A stretch of DNA of 64,000 nucleotides from Taudactylus pleione. Its lineage: Eukaryota > Chordata > Amphibia > Anura > Myobatrachidae. The DNA is taken from contig JAUIMM010000686.1 of the NCBI GenBank assembly GCA_031769625.1, positions 4,672,001 through 4,736,000 of the forward strand, read 5' to 3'. The translations under genes were made by a program, and so were the position numbers. The first letter of the stretch is position 1, and every line of letters starts with the position of its first letter. Under the pieces are notes generated by a model that ran no database searches, was not told the DNA's origin, and saw nothing but the letters and a program-made list of their open reading frames with translations. Positions 53,545 through 63,979 of the stretch are shown piece after piece.

Positions 53545-54815
53545 AGGTGTCACTTTTTTGGGGTCCAGGATGGTTTCCCCAATTTTTCATGCACTTAACC
53601 CAGGTCTCACATCTTGTAAAAAAATAGCGCACGCCCGATGCTACTACCGCAATTTGCATTTTTAATTGGATTTCACATATCCCTGGTGTGCAATGTATGC
53701 AAGTTTCATGAAACACACTTGGATTCACAGACTCAAAACTTATAGGATTGAGCCTATAGCTTTTGTTATTTTTTGTACTGTTTTCGACTGGTGTACTGAC
53801 AGGTTTAGCATCCATCCCATTAAACTTGTTGAACATTGCCTGAAGATAACCTTGTTGGTTGACAGTAACAGTTCCAACATTGAAATCCAGTACAGTTCTT
53901 AGACCCAACACATGGTGTGTAGGCCCAATATCTTTCAATTTGAACCTGTCACTTAGCAACATCTTTATTTTGGCTATTTGGCTCTCCTGACCCGCTAGAA
54001 ACAAATCATCTATGTACACAACTATGATAAATAAGTTGTTTTCTTTCCATTTCAAACTGATCTGTTTTAGAATGTATAAAGTCTATTTCTAAAAACACAC
54101 TGTCAAGTTTGATCTACCTGCAACATCCACTTTGCTTTAGCCCATTCAAATGCATTCTTTAGCAAGCATACTTTTCCTTCTAGAAATGCATTATCATTGT
54201 AGGGTTCATTTTGCTCCATGTAAATTTATTCAGTTATCTCAACGTTTAAGAAAGTTGAATCATAGTCTAGTTAGTACAGCAGTAAATCAAACATAGTAGA
54301 TATAGCAATGACCATGCTCAATGCACTGTACCATGCAACAGATGAAAAGATCTTCCCGTAGTCAATGCCTGGTTTCTAAATGTAACCTTTGACAATAGTC
54401 AGGATTTGTAGCGAGCAGGGCTTCCATGTTTAATTTGTTATAGAAGACCCAGTTGTTTTTGACTGTTTTGTGGATGCTCAATCTATCCATAATAGTTAAT
54501 TTGTCATTGTTGTCCAAAGCTATTAGCTCTGTATCTATAGCTGATTTCTTCTTGTTCCAGTCACTGCTTGAATTTGCTTCTATGGACTGCAAAGTTGGCA
54601 AATTCCTTGCTGTATCTTTTAGGTGGCTTTCCTTGTTGTATCGTTTAGGTGGCTTTCCTTATTGCTCCTCATTGAACTTCTGCTCTGTGACTGATCACTT
54701 GTATATTTGGTTTCAAACTGTGACAATTTTTCAACTGTTGGTATGTCCAACATCACAAGTTTTTGTGGTGTTGTAGTACTTAGCTTGTCATTGAAGCTGC
54801 TCCATGAAACACTAT

Positions 54816-56429
54816 GGGCCAAATGTAATAGGTAGTCAGTTTTAGTAACAGTACAAACTCGCACTTTCTCGCACTTTTAGAAAGTGCGAGTTTGTACTGA
54901 AACTCGCAAATTCAATAGCCTGCGAACTTTTCAGCTCGAGGCTACTGCATTTGCGAGTGCAGGCGAGTTTAGGACTATGTAAACTGACACCTTTTAATGC
55001 GAGTAGCAGCTCCCTGATCCGTCGGAGCAGCTCCCTGATTAGCTGAATGCAGCCAGCCTCTGTCTCCCATAGACGTCTATGGTGAGAAATCCCCATAGCC
55101 GTCTCTTGTGGGAGCAGCTACATAGTAACCGCAAGATTAATTGATGTTAATCTTGTGGTTACATCAATGATACAATGTCGCGACACGTGTGCCCCGGTCA
55201 TTTACGCGGAGCAAAGGTATGTGTACACACATACCTTTGCTCAGTCCGCATGGATCGGGTTTTTAGCGTTTTTTTATTTTAACCCCTGGATTGCCTACTT
55301 GGAGAAGAGGACGTGATCTACGCATAGTAGAGGTGAGTATGGATTTTTTTTTCAGGTACACCCCTATTGATTACTTCGGATAATAGGTGAGTATGTGTGA
55401 GTGTGAGTGTGAGTGTGCATGTATGTTTTATTAAAATTATACTTTCACGGTGTAAGTTTGTTTATTTACGTATTTCTTTAGTTGTGGAACTACAAGTGCC
55501 AGCGGGCCCGTAATGCCCCGCATGCTGGTATTTGTGGTTCTCCAAATACCAGCATGCAGGGGAGGCTTGCTGGTACTTCTGGTTCTACAAATAAAGACAA
55601 TATGGTAAATTTAATTTTACACTTTCACTTTACACTATCAACCCGGCACCCACCGCCCTAGGGTGCCGGGGATAGCCCCGGGCTATCAGTCTAGGCCTGG
55701 GGTGCCCTGGAGAGGGGTACCCCTTTATTGGGGGGGTACCCAACTCCCCAGGGATCCCCAGCCTGGACTGACTAGCAGTCAGGGATAATGCTTTGGCCGG
55801 GGAAACCGGTGAAAGGTTTTCCCTGGCTGTGGCATTATCCCCCTGCTAGAAAGAGTTCGGTGCTGGTTCAGGAATTTTCAGGGGACCCCTACTCGTTTTG
55901 TCCCCTGATTTTCCAGAACCAGCTCAACAAAGCCCTGTGCTGGTTCTTAATATACAGGGGCCCCCTACGCATTTTGGCCCCTGTATTTTTAGAACCAGAA
56001 CAGGCTTTATAAAGCCCGGGGCTGGTTATGCTTTTGGGGAGGGGGTGCACGTCATTTTTTTTTATTTTATAACATTTAACATAAGTACACACAGAAACAT
56101 GTACATATCTCATGGATATGTGCATGTTTCTGTGTTAATCTGACCTGCTCAGGATGTACTCGCTAGCCTGAAGCAGGTCTATTATTTGGGGACTTTTGGT
56201 AATCTTTTTTTTGCGAGTCTGAAACAGACACCCTATTACATTGGGCGAGTTGATTGTTTTCAATATGAAAACATCTGGATGCGAGTTTGAGAATGGAGAG
56301 TTTTAGTAACTCTGAAAAATGCGAGTTTTAGTTAACAGACACCCTATTACATTGGAGAGTTGTGAAAAATTGCGAGTTTAGCACCAAACTCGCAATTTAC
56401 CAAAACAGACTACCTATTACATTTGGCCC
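54816..56429. mobile_element. Complete P-family element, 1614 bp, TSD tat, in Copia pol
   Basis: The left end 'gggccaaatgtaataggtag' is matched by the right end 'ctacctattacatttggccc', a perfect 20-bp inverted repeat, and continues weaker inward ('tcagttttagtaac' and 'ttaccaaaacaga'). Flanked by tat at 54813-54815 and 56430-56432. Subterminal sequence is full of 'actcgca'/'tgcgagttt' words in both orientations. The centre is the P block in reversed orientation (55440-56060) next to a palindrome. There is no transposase, so this is a non-autonomous element. Confidence 0.85.
56087..56135. repeat. Near-perfect palindrome, 21-bp arms
   Basis: Arms start 'acacagaaacatgtacatat' at 56087 and end '...catgtttctgtgt' at 56135, with one mismatch in 21. 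Homologous in position within the P element to 411-453 and the decayed palindrome at about 41588-41629. Confidence 0.85.
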
Positions 56430-57200
56430 TATGTCTCTCAGCTTCACAGCTTTTGATCAACAATGTCTCATAATCTGTAGCCTTTGCTTTGTTGACAATA
56501 TCCAATTCAAGCATACTACAAGAGATGGATTTGGAATCTAGTTTGCACTTGGGTTTTTATTGGAACATACCTCAATGTTACTGTAGGTGCTCAATTCATG
56601 AGAAATACTGCAGTTTGAACTGCTTCTGCCCAGAATCTCTTGTCTAGACCTGTATTATTTAACATAGTCCATGATCTTTCAACTATTGTTCTGCTTTCCC
56701 TCTCACTAACACCATTTTGTTCAGGTGTGTAGGCAATAGGAAAGGGGCAATGTGTTTGCTTACCCTTCATGCAGTCTTCACATTCTGGACTTTGAGGATT
56801 GTCCACTGGCTTCCCTGTCACCATGCCTTTCAGAAGTTTCTGCACATTGTTGTATCCTAGGTGACCCAGTCTCCTATGCCATAGGTCCATTGACTGCTTG
56901 GAATCTGAAGCCATCATAGCACAACACTCCTTAGTATCTAGGATATTATTGGCACCAGGTTGCCATTGCAATTACAATCACTCTTTTGTTGTACACAACA
57001 TGCTGTCCCTTTGTGAATTGGACCTTGTATCACTTATTCTCAAGTACACTGATGGTTTCTAGATATGGTACAAACAACACATCTATGTCTCTGACAACTG
57101 TTTCATCCTTAATTTTCAAGCATACAGTAACTTTTGTGGCATTCACGACTTCATCTCCTTATGCTCTGACAGTTATAGGCTCTTTAGTAACTTGAACCAA

Positions 57201-58097
57201 CTCTCATTACAGCTAAAGTGCTATGTTGCTCCTGAATATATATATATACCAGCAATCTTTGCACTGATGTTAATTTAAGTGGTAATGGTGTGTGATGGAC
57301 TTTAGTCCACATGTTGAATAGCTTAACCAGTGTTTGGTTTATTACCCAGGTAGAACAACAGGGTTTGAGACAACACACGGTTAATGCAACATAAAACAGG
57401 TACAGTACATACAGTATGTTGCAGGTCCAGCCTGGAGCAGGTTAACAGGAATAGCATGCTGTGTCTGGGCTTTGCACAGGGATAATATATGCAGTGGTGG
57501 CAGTGGGACTTGTAGTTCCACTTAGGTGGTAAGTGGTGGTGACACAGTAGTAAGCGGTGTCGCCGCTGCCTTTGTAGGTTCAGAGATGCACAGGGAATCT
57601 CATGAGCTTGTTGTACTCCTATGGAGGAAGAAAAATATGCAGTAAGCCATGCATTGACACAAGGACCATTGAGTTGGAAGACGTACATATGCAGTGAACA
57701 CGCCTCCAATACTATGGGGACCTGAGGAGAAGACAGCATGAGTGCTGTCCTCAAATAATAACTACCAATAGAAGCTAAACTTCATTAATTTAAATAAGTT
57801 TACTTATAAAAATAAAATAACAATACTATTGAATGTATTTTGTGAAGGATTTAAATATTCAGCATTTCTAAAGACTATAATACAGTAAAATATATCTTGA
57901 TACGAGAAGTCAAGGGCCCTCCAGAGCAATCAGGAAAGCTCTGTTTATGGTCTATAAAGCCTGTGAACAATTCTAACTAGATGTCTGCCCATTGCATTCA
58001 AAAGGGGTCCACCCCTGATAATATGAAATGACCATACATGACCTAAAATAGGATGTGATGTTATATTTTTAATTCCCTTATTGTTCCATATCAATAA
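57201..58097. other. Intergenic, possibly upstream Copia sequence
   Basis: A short TA tract at about 57236-57248. The minus strand has open frames (57323-57754) with no recognisable domain. The 5' part of the Copia element (gag, LTR) would be expected here but is not recognisable. Confidence 0.4.
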
Positions 58098-58384
58098 CCT
58101 ATAATCAGTGCTTAAAGTGGTCCTAAAGAGGTGCTGGAACTCATACATCTATCCGCCCTAACCCCCCGTGTGTGACACCCCCATAGCCACTCCCCTTCCT
58201 ACCTGCCTGGCAGATGCCACACCCCTAGCCCCTCCCCTTCAACTGTGAGTGTGGACCATACAAATATACTGTATATACACACACATACATACATACATAC
58301 ATACAGAGCAGGGTGGAACAGGGGGAGACTGAGGTATAGAACATGAGTGAGGCTGGCACTCTATAACAATGACCAATTGTAGTA

Positions 58385-58445
58385 TTATGCTTTATTTATA
58401 TGGTGCCACAAAGGCTCTGCAGCACCTTACAGCGTACATAAACAG
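58385..58445 (-). repeat. L2-type LINE 3' tail, antisense
   Basis: The reverse complement contains 'gtacgctgtaaggtgctgca' and 'gtggcaccatataaataaag', matching the L2 3' ends at 47405-47456/48360 and 33600-33660. Confidence 0.55.
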
Positions 58446-58856
58446 GAACAGTATGAGCCCCCAAAAAAGTGAATTACAGTATTAAACATTGCAGAACAAG
58501 GACAAGGTTTATAAACCATTGTTGGCAATAAGAAGATGATAGTATAAGTGAGAGAAGGAAAGTGAGGGAAGGAAAATCACAATCTAATGATAAAATGGTA
58601 TACATGACAGTATTTAATGTGGACAAAAAAAATAAGGATCACTGTTCTCTAAGTCTCCAATGAAGCATTATACAGTAAGTAACTGTAAGGTCTGTAACAC
58701 ATGGTTTTTCATACTGCTCCTCAGTAAATGGCAACTTACTGAACTCAGCAACTACATGTATGTGATAAAGCTGGCATCTCAGGGATAGAAGAAGAGCAAC
58801 CTGTACAACCTGGCACTGACTCTCGGCGTTACATGCATCTGCATACGCAAGCTTAC

Positions 58857-59225
58857 CTATATATATGTATAGGTAGGAGGGCAGAGCAGTACTGAAGGTA
58901 GCATACACAAACACAGGCATGTAATACACATAGTACAGAGAGACTGCATAACACAAATCCCATGCTGTATACATTCCTCTACATCCATGTAGTCACAGAT
59001 AGTAAGAGAGCCACAGCACTGACAACGGCAGTTACCGGGATCTGCGGAGAGAACAGAAGAAGCATTGGAGCAGCAGAAGTTATTAAAATCTTCTGACAGT
59101 GCACTCACATACTGTAGCAATTCTTTTTTCAGAGGCAGCATCACAACAGGCTTTTGGCTCAGCTGGATGGGGAAGAGGATGAGGAGGACCAGGCCACCTT
59201 CAAGGAGCACTGCAGTGCTCATCAT
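58857..59225 (-). CDS. Open frame with signal-peptide-like start, unknown
   Basis: From 59225 on the minus strand: MMSTAVLLEGGLVLLILFPI, a hydrophobic run followed by QLSQKPVVMLPLKKELLQ. After codon 39 a possible splice donor reads cta|cagtatgtgagt; beyond it the frame stays open through a Cys-rich stretch (CRCQCCGSLTICDY). I recognise no family. It could be a captured first exon of a secreted protein, or chance. Upstream, only 15 bases separate it from the MITE at 59244. Confidence 0.25.
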   Translation of the reverse strand: MMSTAVLLEGGLVLLILFPIQLSQKPVVMLPLKKELLQYVSALSEDFNNFCCSNASSVLSADPGNCRCQCCGSLTICDYMDVEECIQHGICVMQSLCTMCITCLCLCMLPSVLLCPPTYTYI

Positions 59226-59243
59226 TTTGGACGCATCACATTA

Positions 59244-59742
59244 AGGCCCCGATTCAGAGCCGCTTGCAAACGGCCCGATGTTTAGGAGTTGCGCATGCGC
59301 CCTGGCCGGCATACATGAGCGCGAGCCCCGCTGAGCAACTGAAGTTCAGTTGCTACAGGGCTCGCAACAAGACGGGGTGGCTGTCGATGTTGAGTGACAG
59401 CTCGCCCCGTTTTGTGGGCGGGTAGGAGGGGTGGCTGGACAAATGCTGGCATTCCCTTAGGAATGCCTGGCATTTGTAGGGAGGTACAACTGACATCACT
59501 ACCGATGTCAGTAGTGGACTTCTTGCTCTGTTAGAGCAGGAAGTCCACTCGGCCATGCGGCAGCTAGACCCTACCGCAGAGTCTTGTCGCAAGGCCGATG
59601 GTCGCGATTATCGTGATGGTCTCCTGGCCGCTCGCACAAGCTGTGGGTGGGCTCCCACAGCTTTGCGAGCGGCCAGAGAAAAAAAAATACGCCCACATTC
59701 ACAGCGAGCGGCCAGCACTTGCGAACAGGTCTGAATCAGGCC
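59244..59742. mobile_element. Chained-hairpin MITE, diverged subtype, TSD tta
   Basis: Starts 'aggccccgattcagagccgc', ends 'gtctgaatcaggcc', flanked by tta at 59241-59243 and 59743-59745. The hairpins occupy the same positions as in other copies but with different sequence, still complementary: 59324-59363 (gag.cc arms), 59370-59412 (gacggggt/gccccgttt), 59449-59468 (ggcattcc/ggaatgcc), 59490-59513 and 59514-59550 (agtggacttc arms). Confidence 0.9.
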
Positions 59743-60228
59743 TTAAGTCCGTCCATCCCATCTATGTGACGTCACGCTGTGTGACATAACGGCACTGAGG
59801 AAGTGCTGACATTATGCACAAGACATTATGCAGCACAGGAAGAGTTACAGCTAGATCCTGCATTTTGCCCTTGACTCGAAATTCTGCCTATAAGGGCGGG
59901 CAGCCAGGGAGTGGGGAAGGTGTGGTTGCTGCCTACCAGGGTTTCAGTGGGCAGGGCCTAGCATGGGCAGACCACTGGCAGTGACAGTCAGTAACAGGAA
60001 AAACTTGATGTGTGGTCGGGGCAAGGTGGGCAGGCAGGCTGGATAAGGTAGGCGGACAGGCTTAGGCGGGGCAACCAGAGTGTTCTTCAGACAGCCGCAG
60101 CTGCCAGTACTTAGTATCTGAGGCCAGGGAAGGTGGGCGGACGGAGACAGAACGCGTTCCGCCTCCAATTACAACTGACGGAAAGCAGTTCCTGCCTGTT
60201 CAGGACCACTTTAACCTCTGTCTATAAT

Positions 60229-60419
60229 AATATATTAATATCAAATGCTTCAATAAAAACAGAACTTTTTACATAGTAGTCAACATCTATCTAATTACTA
60301 TGCAGATCTAATTTGTAATCTATCACCATGTTGATAAGCTCATCATTTAAGAATGTCAGATCTTTTTGTAAGGACCCATGCAATTAATATTACATATTAA
60401 GGATTGTTTCACTAGGGAC
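60229..60419. other. Intergenic spacer
   Basis: A/T-rich; no recognised feature. Confidence 0.3.
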
Positions 60420-60422
60420 AGA

Positions 60423-60868
60423 GGGCCTGATCAGAGCCGGGCGCTCTGACAGAGCGCTCGCTCTGAATCAGGGCCGGCCTTCTGTTTTTTTTAGAGCGGC
60501 CTCCTGGCCGCTCACACAGCTGTGGGTGACCACCCACAGCTATAGCGAGCGGCCATGATGATGGTCGCGATGGTCAAGACACAAGCCCAAGAGTGTTTTT
60601 GGCTCTAACAGAGCCGAAAGCACTCCCACTGACATCACTTGCCTCCATCTGGCAGCCACGCCCCCGGCCCGCCCACCGGGCGTGCTGTCACTCAACATCG
60701 ACAGCACGCCCCCTTTGGTACGAGACCTTGGAGCGACGGTTTGCCCGTCGCTATCCGGGTCTCGCGCATGCGGACGACGGAGCCTGCTCTGTCTGGCGCA
60801 TGCACACTGGGCCACCATCGACCCGCCTGCAAGCGCATAGCGCTCGCGAGCGTGTCTGAACCAGGCCC
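60423..60868. mobile_element. Chained-hairpin MITE, shortened, TSD aga
   Basis: Starts 'gggcctgatcagagccggg', ends 'gtgtctgaaccaggccc', flanked by aga at 60420-60422 and 60869-60871. Compared with 1940-2490 it has lost parts of the central hairpins: the actgacatcac palindrome retains one arm only, and the gatggtc hairpin is truncated. Confidence 0.88.
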
Positions 60869-60871
60869 AGA

Positions 60872-61424
60872 GTACCTTTTGTATTCATAACCTCAGATAG
60901 GGAAGTTATCTGCCCTCTCTCTATCCTGAAAATTTCCATCACAATAGCACTCATAATAAATGACACCACTTTTATTTTCCTTCATATTCTTAAGGGGAGA
61001 GGACTAAACCAAGTACCCTCAAATGGCTAGGGAAAACATTACCTATAACCAAAACATCAAGGGTCACATATTTTATTCATCTGACTCCTGATACTCTGTC
61101 CCAAGTCCCCCAATTTTAATCATGTAATGTAACCTTTTTCAAGGGACAGTCAACTAGCCACCTCCCCTTAACCAAAACACAGGCTGTGATAAATCCAACT
61201 TTGACAACCTTACACTTGAGCATCTCTATTCTAAGTTGTTACCAAAATCTACCAATAAGTTTGATAAATTGCTCTGACATCAGTCCCCATAACAGGCTAT
61301 GTGGACGAGATTCTGTAAAACTAAAGGGCCTGCTAGAGAAATCAGTGATTAGTCTGTGGTATCCCTGTTGATGAAAATGCATGAAAAAGGGGTAATATTG
61401 CTTGATAACTAGACCCCTCAAATG

Positions 61425-61428
<4 letters not shown>
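60872..61428. other. Intergenic, nothing firmly recognised
   Basis: The minus strand has long partly open frames (about 60950-61370) with a protein-like look, but I cannot assign them. Confidence 0.35.

Positions 61429-61456
<28 letters not shown>
61429..61456. repeat. (TA)n microsatellite, left flank of Tc1 element
   Basis: About 14 TA units ending directly at the Tc1 terminus. The same repeat resumes at 63106. Confidence 0.97.
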
Positions 61457-61459
<3 letters not shown>

Positions 61460-63102
61460 TCAGGGCCATAAATATTGGGACATTGACAGAATTTTCATAT
61501 TTTGGCCTCTATTCACCACCACAATGGCTTTGAAATGAAACAAACAAGATGTGCTTTAACTGCAGACTTTCAGATTTCATTTGAGCGTAATTACATCCAA
61601 ATCAGGTGAACGGTGTAGGAATTACAACGGTTTCTATATGTGCCTCCACTTTTTAAGGGGCCAAAAGTAATGGGACAAACTAAACAATCCAAAATCTAAC
61701 TCTCACTTTTTAATACTTTGTTGCAAATCCTTTGCAGGCAATTACAACCTGAAGTCTGGAACACATAGACATCACCAGATGCTGGGTTTCATCCATGGTG
61801 ATGCTCTGCCAGGCCTCTACTGCAAATGTCTTTAGTTCCTGCTTGTTCTTGGGGCATTTTCCCATCAGTTTTGTCTTCATCAAGTGAAATGCATGCTCAA
61901 TCGGATTCAGGTCAGGGGATTGACTTGGCCATTGCATAACATTCCACTTTTTAGCCTTAAAAAACTCTTTGGTTGCTTTTGCAGTATGCTTCGGATCATT
62001 GTCCATCTGCACTGTGAAGCGCCGTCCAATGAGTTCTGAAGCATTTGACTGAAAATGAGCATATAATATTGCCCAAAACACTTCAGAATTCATTCTGCTG
62101 CTTTTGTCAGCAGTCACATCATCAATAAATACAAGGGAACCAGTTCCATTGGCAGCCATACATGCCCACGCCATGACACTACCACCACCATGCTTCACTG
62201 ATGAGATGGTATGTTTTGGATCATGAGCAGTTCCTTCCTTCTCCATACTCTTCTCTTCCCATCACTCTGGTACAAGTTGATCTTTGTCTCATCTGTCCAT
62301 AGGATGTTGTTCCAGAACTGTAATGGCTTTTTTAGATGTTATATGGCAAACTCTAATCTGGTCTTCCTGTTTTTGTTGCTTACCAATGGTTTACATCTTG
62401 TGGTGAACCCTCTATATTCACTCTTGTGAAGTCTTCTCTTGATTGTTGACTTTGACACATATACACCTACCTCCTGGAGAGTGTTCTTGATTTGGCCAAC
62501 TGTTGTGAAGGGGTTTTTCTTCACCAGGGAAATAATTTTTCTGTCATCCACCACAGTTGTTTTCCGTGGTCTTCCGGGTCTTTTGGTGTTGCTGAGCTCT
62601 CCGGTGCGTTCTTTCTTTTTAATAATGTTCCAAACATTTGATTTGGCCACACCTAATGTTTTTTCTATCTCTCTGATGGGTTTGTTTTGATTTTTCAGCC
62701 TAATGATGGCTGGCTTCACTGATGGTGACAGCTCTTTGGATCTCATATTGAGAGTCGACAGCAACTGATTCCAAATGCAAATGTCACACCTAGAATCAAC
62801 TCCAGACCTTTCACCTGCTTAATTGATAATGAAATAACGAGGGAATAGCCCACACCTGTCCATGAAATAGCTTTTGAGTTGATAGTTCCATTACTTTTGG
62901 CCCCTTAAAAAGTGGGAGGCACATATAGAAACCGTTGTAATTCCTACACCGTTCACCTGATTTGGATGTAATTACCCTCAAATTAAATCTGAAAGTCTGC
63001 AGTTAAAGCACATCTTCTTTGTTTCATTTCAAAGCCATTGTGGTGGTGAATAGAGGCCAAAATATGAAAATTCTGTCAATGTCCCAATATTTATGGACCT
63101 GA

Positions 63103-63105
<3 letters not shown>
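61457..63105 (-). mobile_element. Tc1/mariner (Tc1-type) element, 1649 bp
   Basis: Starts 'cagtcagggccataaatatt' and ends 'aatatttatggacctgactg'. The inverted repeats are long, 61457-61674 against 62887-63105, with only a few mismatches. It sits within a TA microsatellite, in keeping with the strict TA target of Tc1 elements. One transposase gene lies on the minus strand. The family, with ends of the type CAGTCAGGNCCATAAATATTGGGACA, is known in fishes and amphibians. High identity of the two repeats and few coding lesions indicate a fairly young copy. Confidence 0.92.
61708..62764 (-). pseudogene. Tc1 transposase, one stop and one frameshift
   Basis: The transposase cuts the element at its ends and inserts it at TA. 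The N-terminal part, MRSKELSPSVKPAIIRLK, begins the helix-turn-helix DNA-binding region, with SNVWNIIKK in the recognition area and an RPGRPRKT hook. The second paired domain carries TIKRRLHKSEYRGF. A TAA near 62339-62341 interrupts just after RKTRLEFA. The catalytic core follows: WTDETKI (first Asp), VKHGGGSVMAWAC, VQMDNDPKHTA (second Asp) and SPDLNPIEH (Glu), the DD34E signature. A one-base deletion near 62236, between RVWR and GTAHDPKHT, shifts the frame. The C terminus ends at KGFATKY. Length is about 345 residues, normal for Tc1. Only these two lesions are evident. Confidence 0.9.

Positions 63106-63144
<39 letters not shown>
63106..63144. repeat. (TA)n microsatellite, right flank of Tc1 element
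   Basis: About 19 TA units directly after the Tc1 terminus. Confidence 0.97.
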
Positions 63145-63147
<3 letters not shown>

Positions 63148-63799
63148 CATTTGGTGGCACTGCACAAACTAGCTCACACCAGTATCATTAAAAATCCTCA
63201 ATAGTTAATACCAATCAATAAACACCAATAAACACATTTAGGGCAGATAAATACATTGTATCAAATTAGTAACATCAAGTTAATGCCTATTATATATTAC
63301 TGCTCACCAGCTGGGAGTTACAGTATTAACATGAATACAAAATAAATATATTGTATCAATGTATGTATCTTATCTTGTATTAGGCAGCTAGCTGATGCAG
63401 TGTAGCAGCAAAAAGCAACACGTCCCTCCTATGGTTCCACAGGTAATGTACACCCTAATTAGTGCTTGCAATGCAGTAATGTGGCAAACAGGGGGATATT
63501 AGCTCACCCAAATGACAGAGGCTTCCTCACAATCTACTTGTTGGTTCTATGAGTTAATGCTCCTGTCAAGTCATCAGTGAAATAATCTACAAAGTAGCCG
63601 CTCTGGATATATCCGAATAGTGGGTAGGCATTGGTCCCTCTGTTTGGAGCACAGTTTGTGAATATACCTGCACTGTAGTAGTGCAGTGGGGCCGCTGCTC
63701 CTATACACGTGCAGCGGGCTCTGTGACATAAAATCCCAGACAGTGCTCACCATTCCCAATGTAGTGGGGACTCACGTCTGGTGTGGAATTAATGCCGAC
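63145..63799. other. Intergenic, nothing recognised
   Basis: 'cagtcataaa'-type chance frames only; no known repeat ends. Confidence 0.35.
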
Positions 63800-63802
63800 T
63801 GT

Positions 63803-63979
63803 GGGGTCTATTTACTAAGCTGTGTTAGGAGATAAAGTGAACAGTGATAAGGTACCAACCAACCAGCTCCTATCTGCCATTTTTCAAACACAGCCTGTTA
63901 CATGGCAGTTAGGAGCTGATTGGCTGTTACCTTATTACCGTTCACTTTATTTCCTAACACAGCTTTGTAAATAGATCCC
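63803..63979. repeat. Palindromic MITE, 177 bp, TSD tgt
   Basis: The left end 'ggggtctatttactaagctg' and right end 'agctttgtaaatagatccc' are inverted repeats; inner arms 'accagctcctatctgcca' and 'tggcagttaggagctgattgg' complete the hairpin. Flanked by tgt at 63800-63802 and 63980-63982. Best-preserved member of the family in this window. Confidence 0.85.

Larger units (their letters stand above)
53545..57200 (-). pseudogene. Ty1/Copia-type retrotransposon pol, broken and interrupted
   Basis: Copia pol order is protease, integrase, reverse transcriptase, RNase H. Reading the minus strand from 57200: KIKDETVVRDIDVLFVPYLE and TISVLENK (region between protease and integrase), LWHRRLGHLGYNNVQKLLKG and CEDCMKGKQTHCPFP (the HHCC zinc finger of integrase), then directly AYTPEQNGVSERESRTIVE and FWAEAVQTAVFLMN (end of the integrase core). 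The segment with the first two catalytic acidic residues, about 110 residues in the family, is missing at about 56745. KLDSKS and a 'KGYRL'-like piece precede a 1.6-kb element insertion (54816-56429). RT resumes with KPGIDYGKIFSSVA (about 54345), VVYIDDLFLAG (54005, the YVDD-type catalytic motif) and VNQQGYLQAMFNKF, ending near 53745. LTRs were not identified. Confidence 0.8.
58106..60220. mobile_element. hAT-type element, 2.1 kb, 7/8-bp TSD
   Basis: The left end 'cagtgcttaaagtggtcct' and right end 'aggaccactttaacctctg' are inverted repeats, then 'aggtgctggaact' opposes 'agttcctgcctgtt'. Flanks cctataat (58098-58105) and tctataat (60221-60228) match at 7 of 8. No transposase is recognised. 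It contains an antisense L2 tail (58385-58445), a reading frame with a hydrophobic start (58857-59225) and a MITE (59244-59742). It may have captured flanking genomic DNA. Confidence 0.75.

Noticed and set aside
60950..61370. Minus-strand protein-like segment
   Set aside because: Looks somewhat protein-like, but stops interrupt it and no family could be named.
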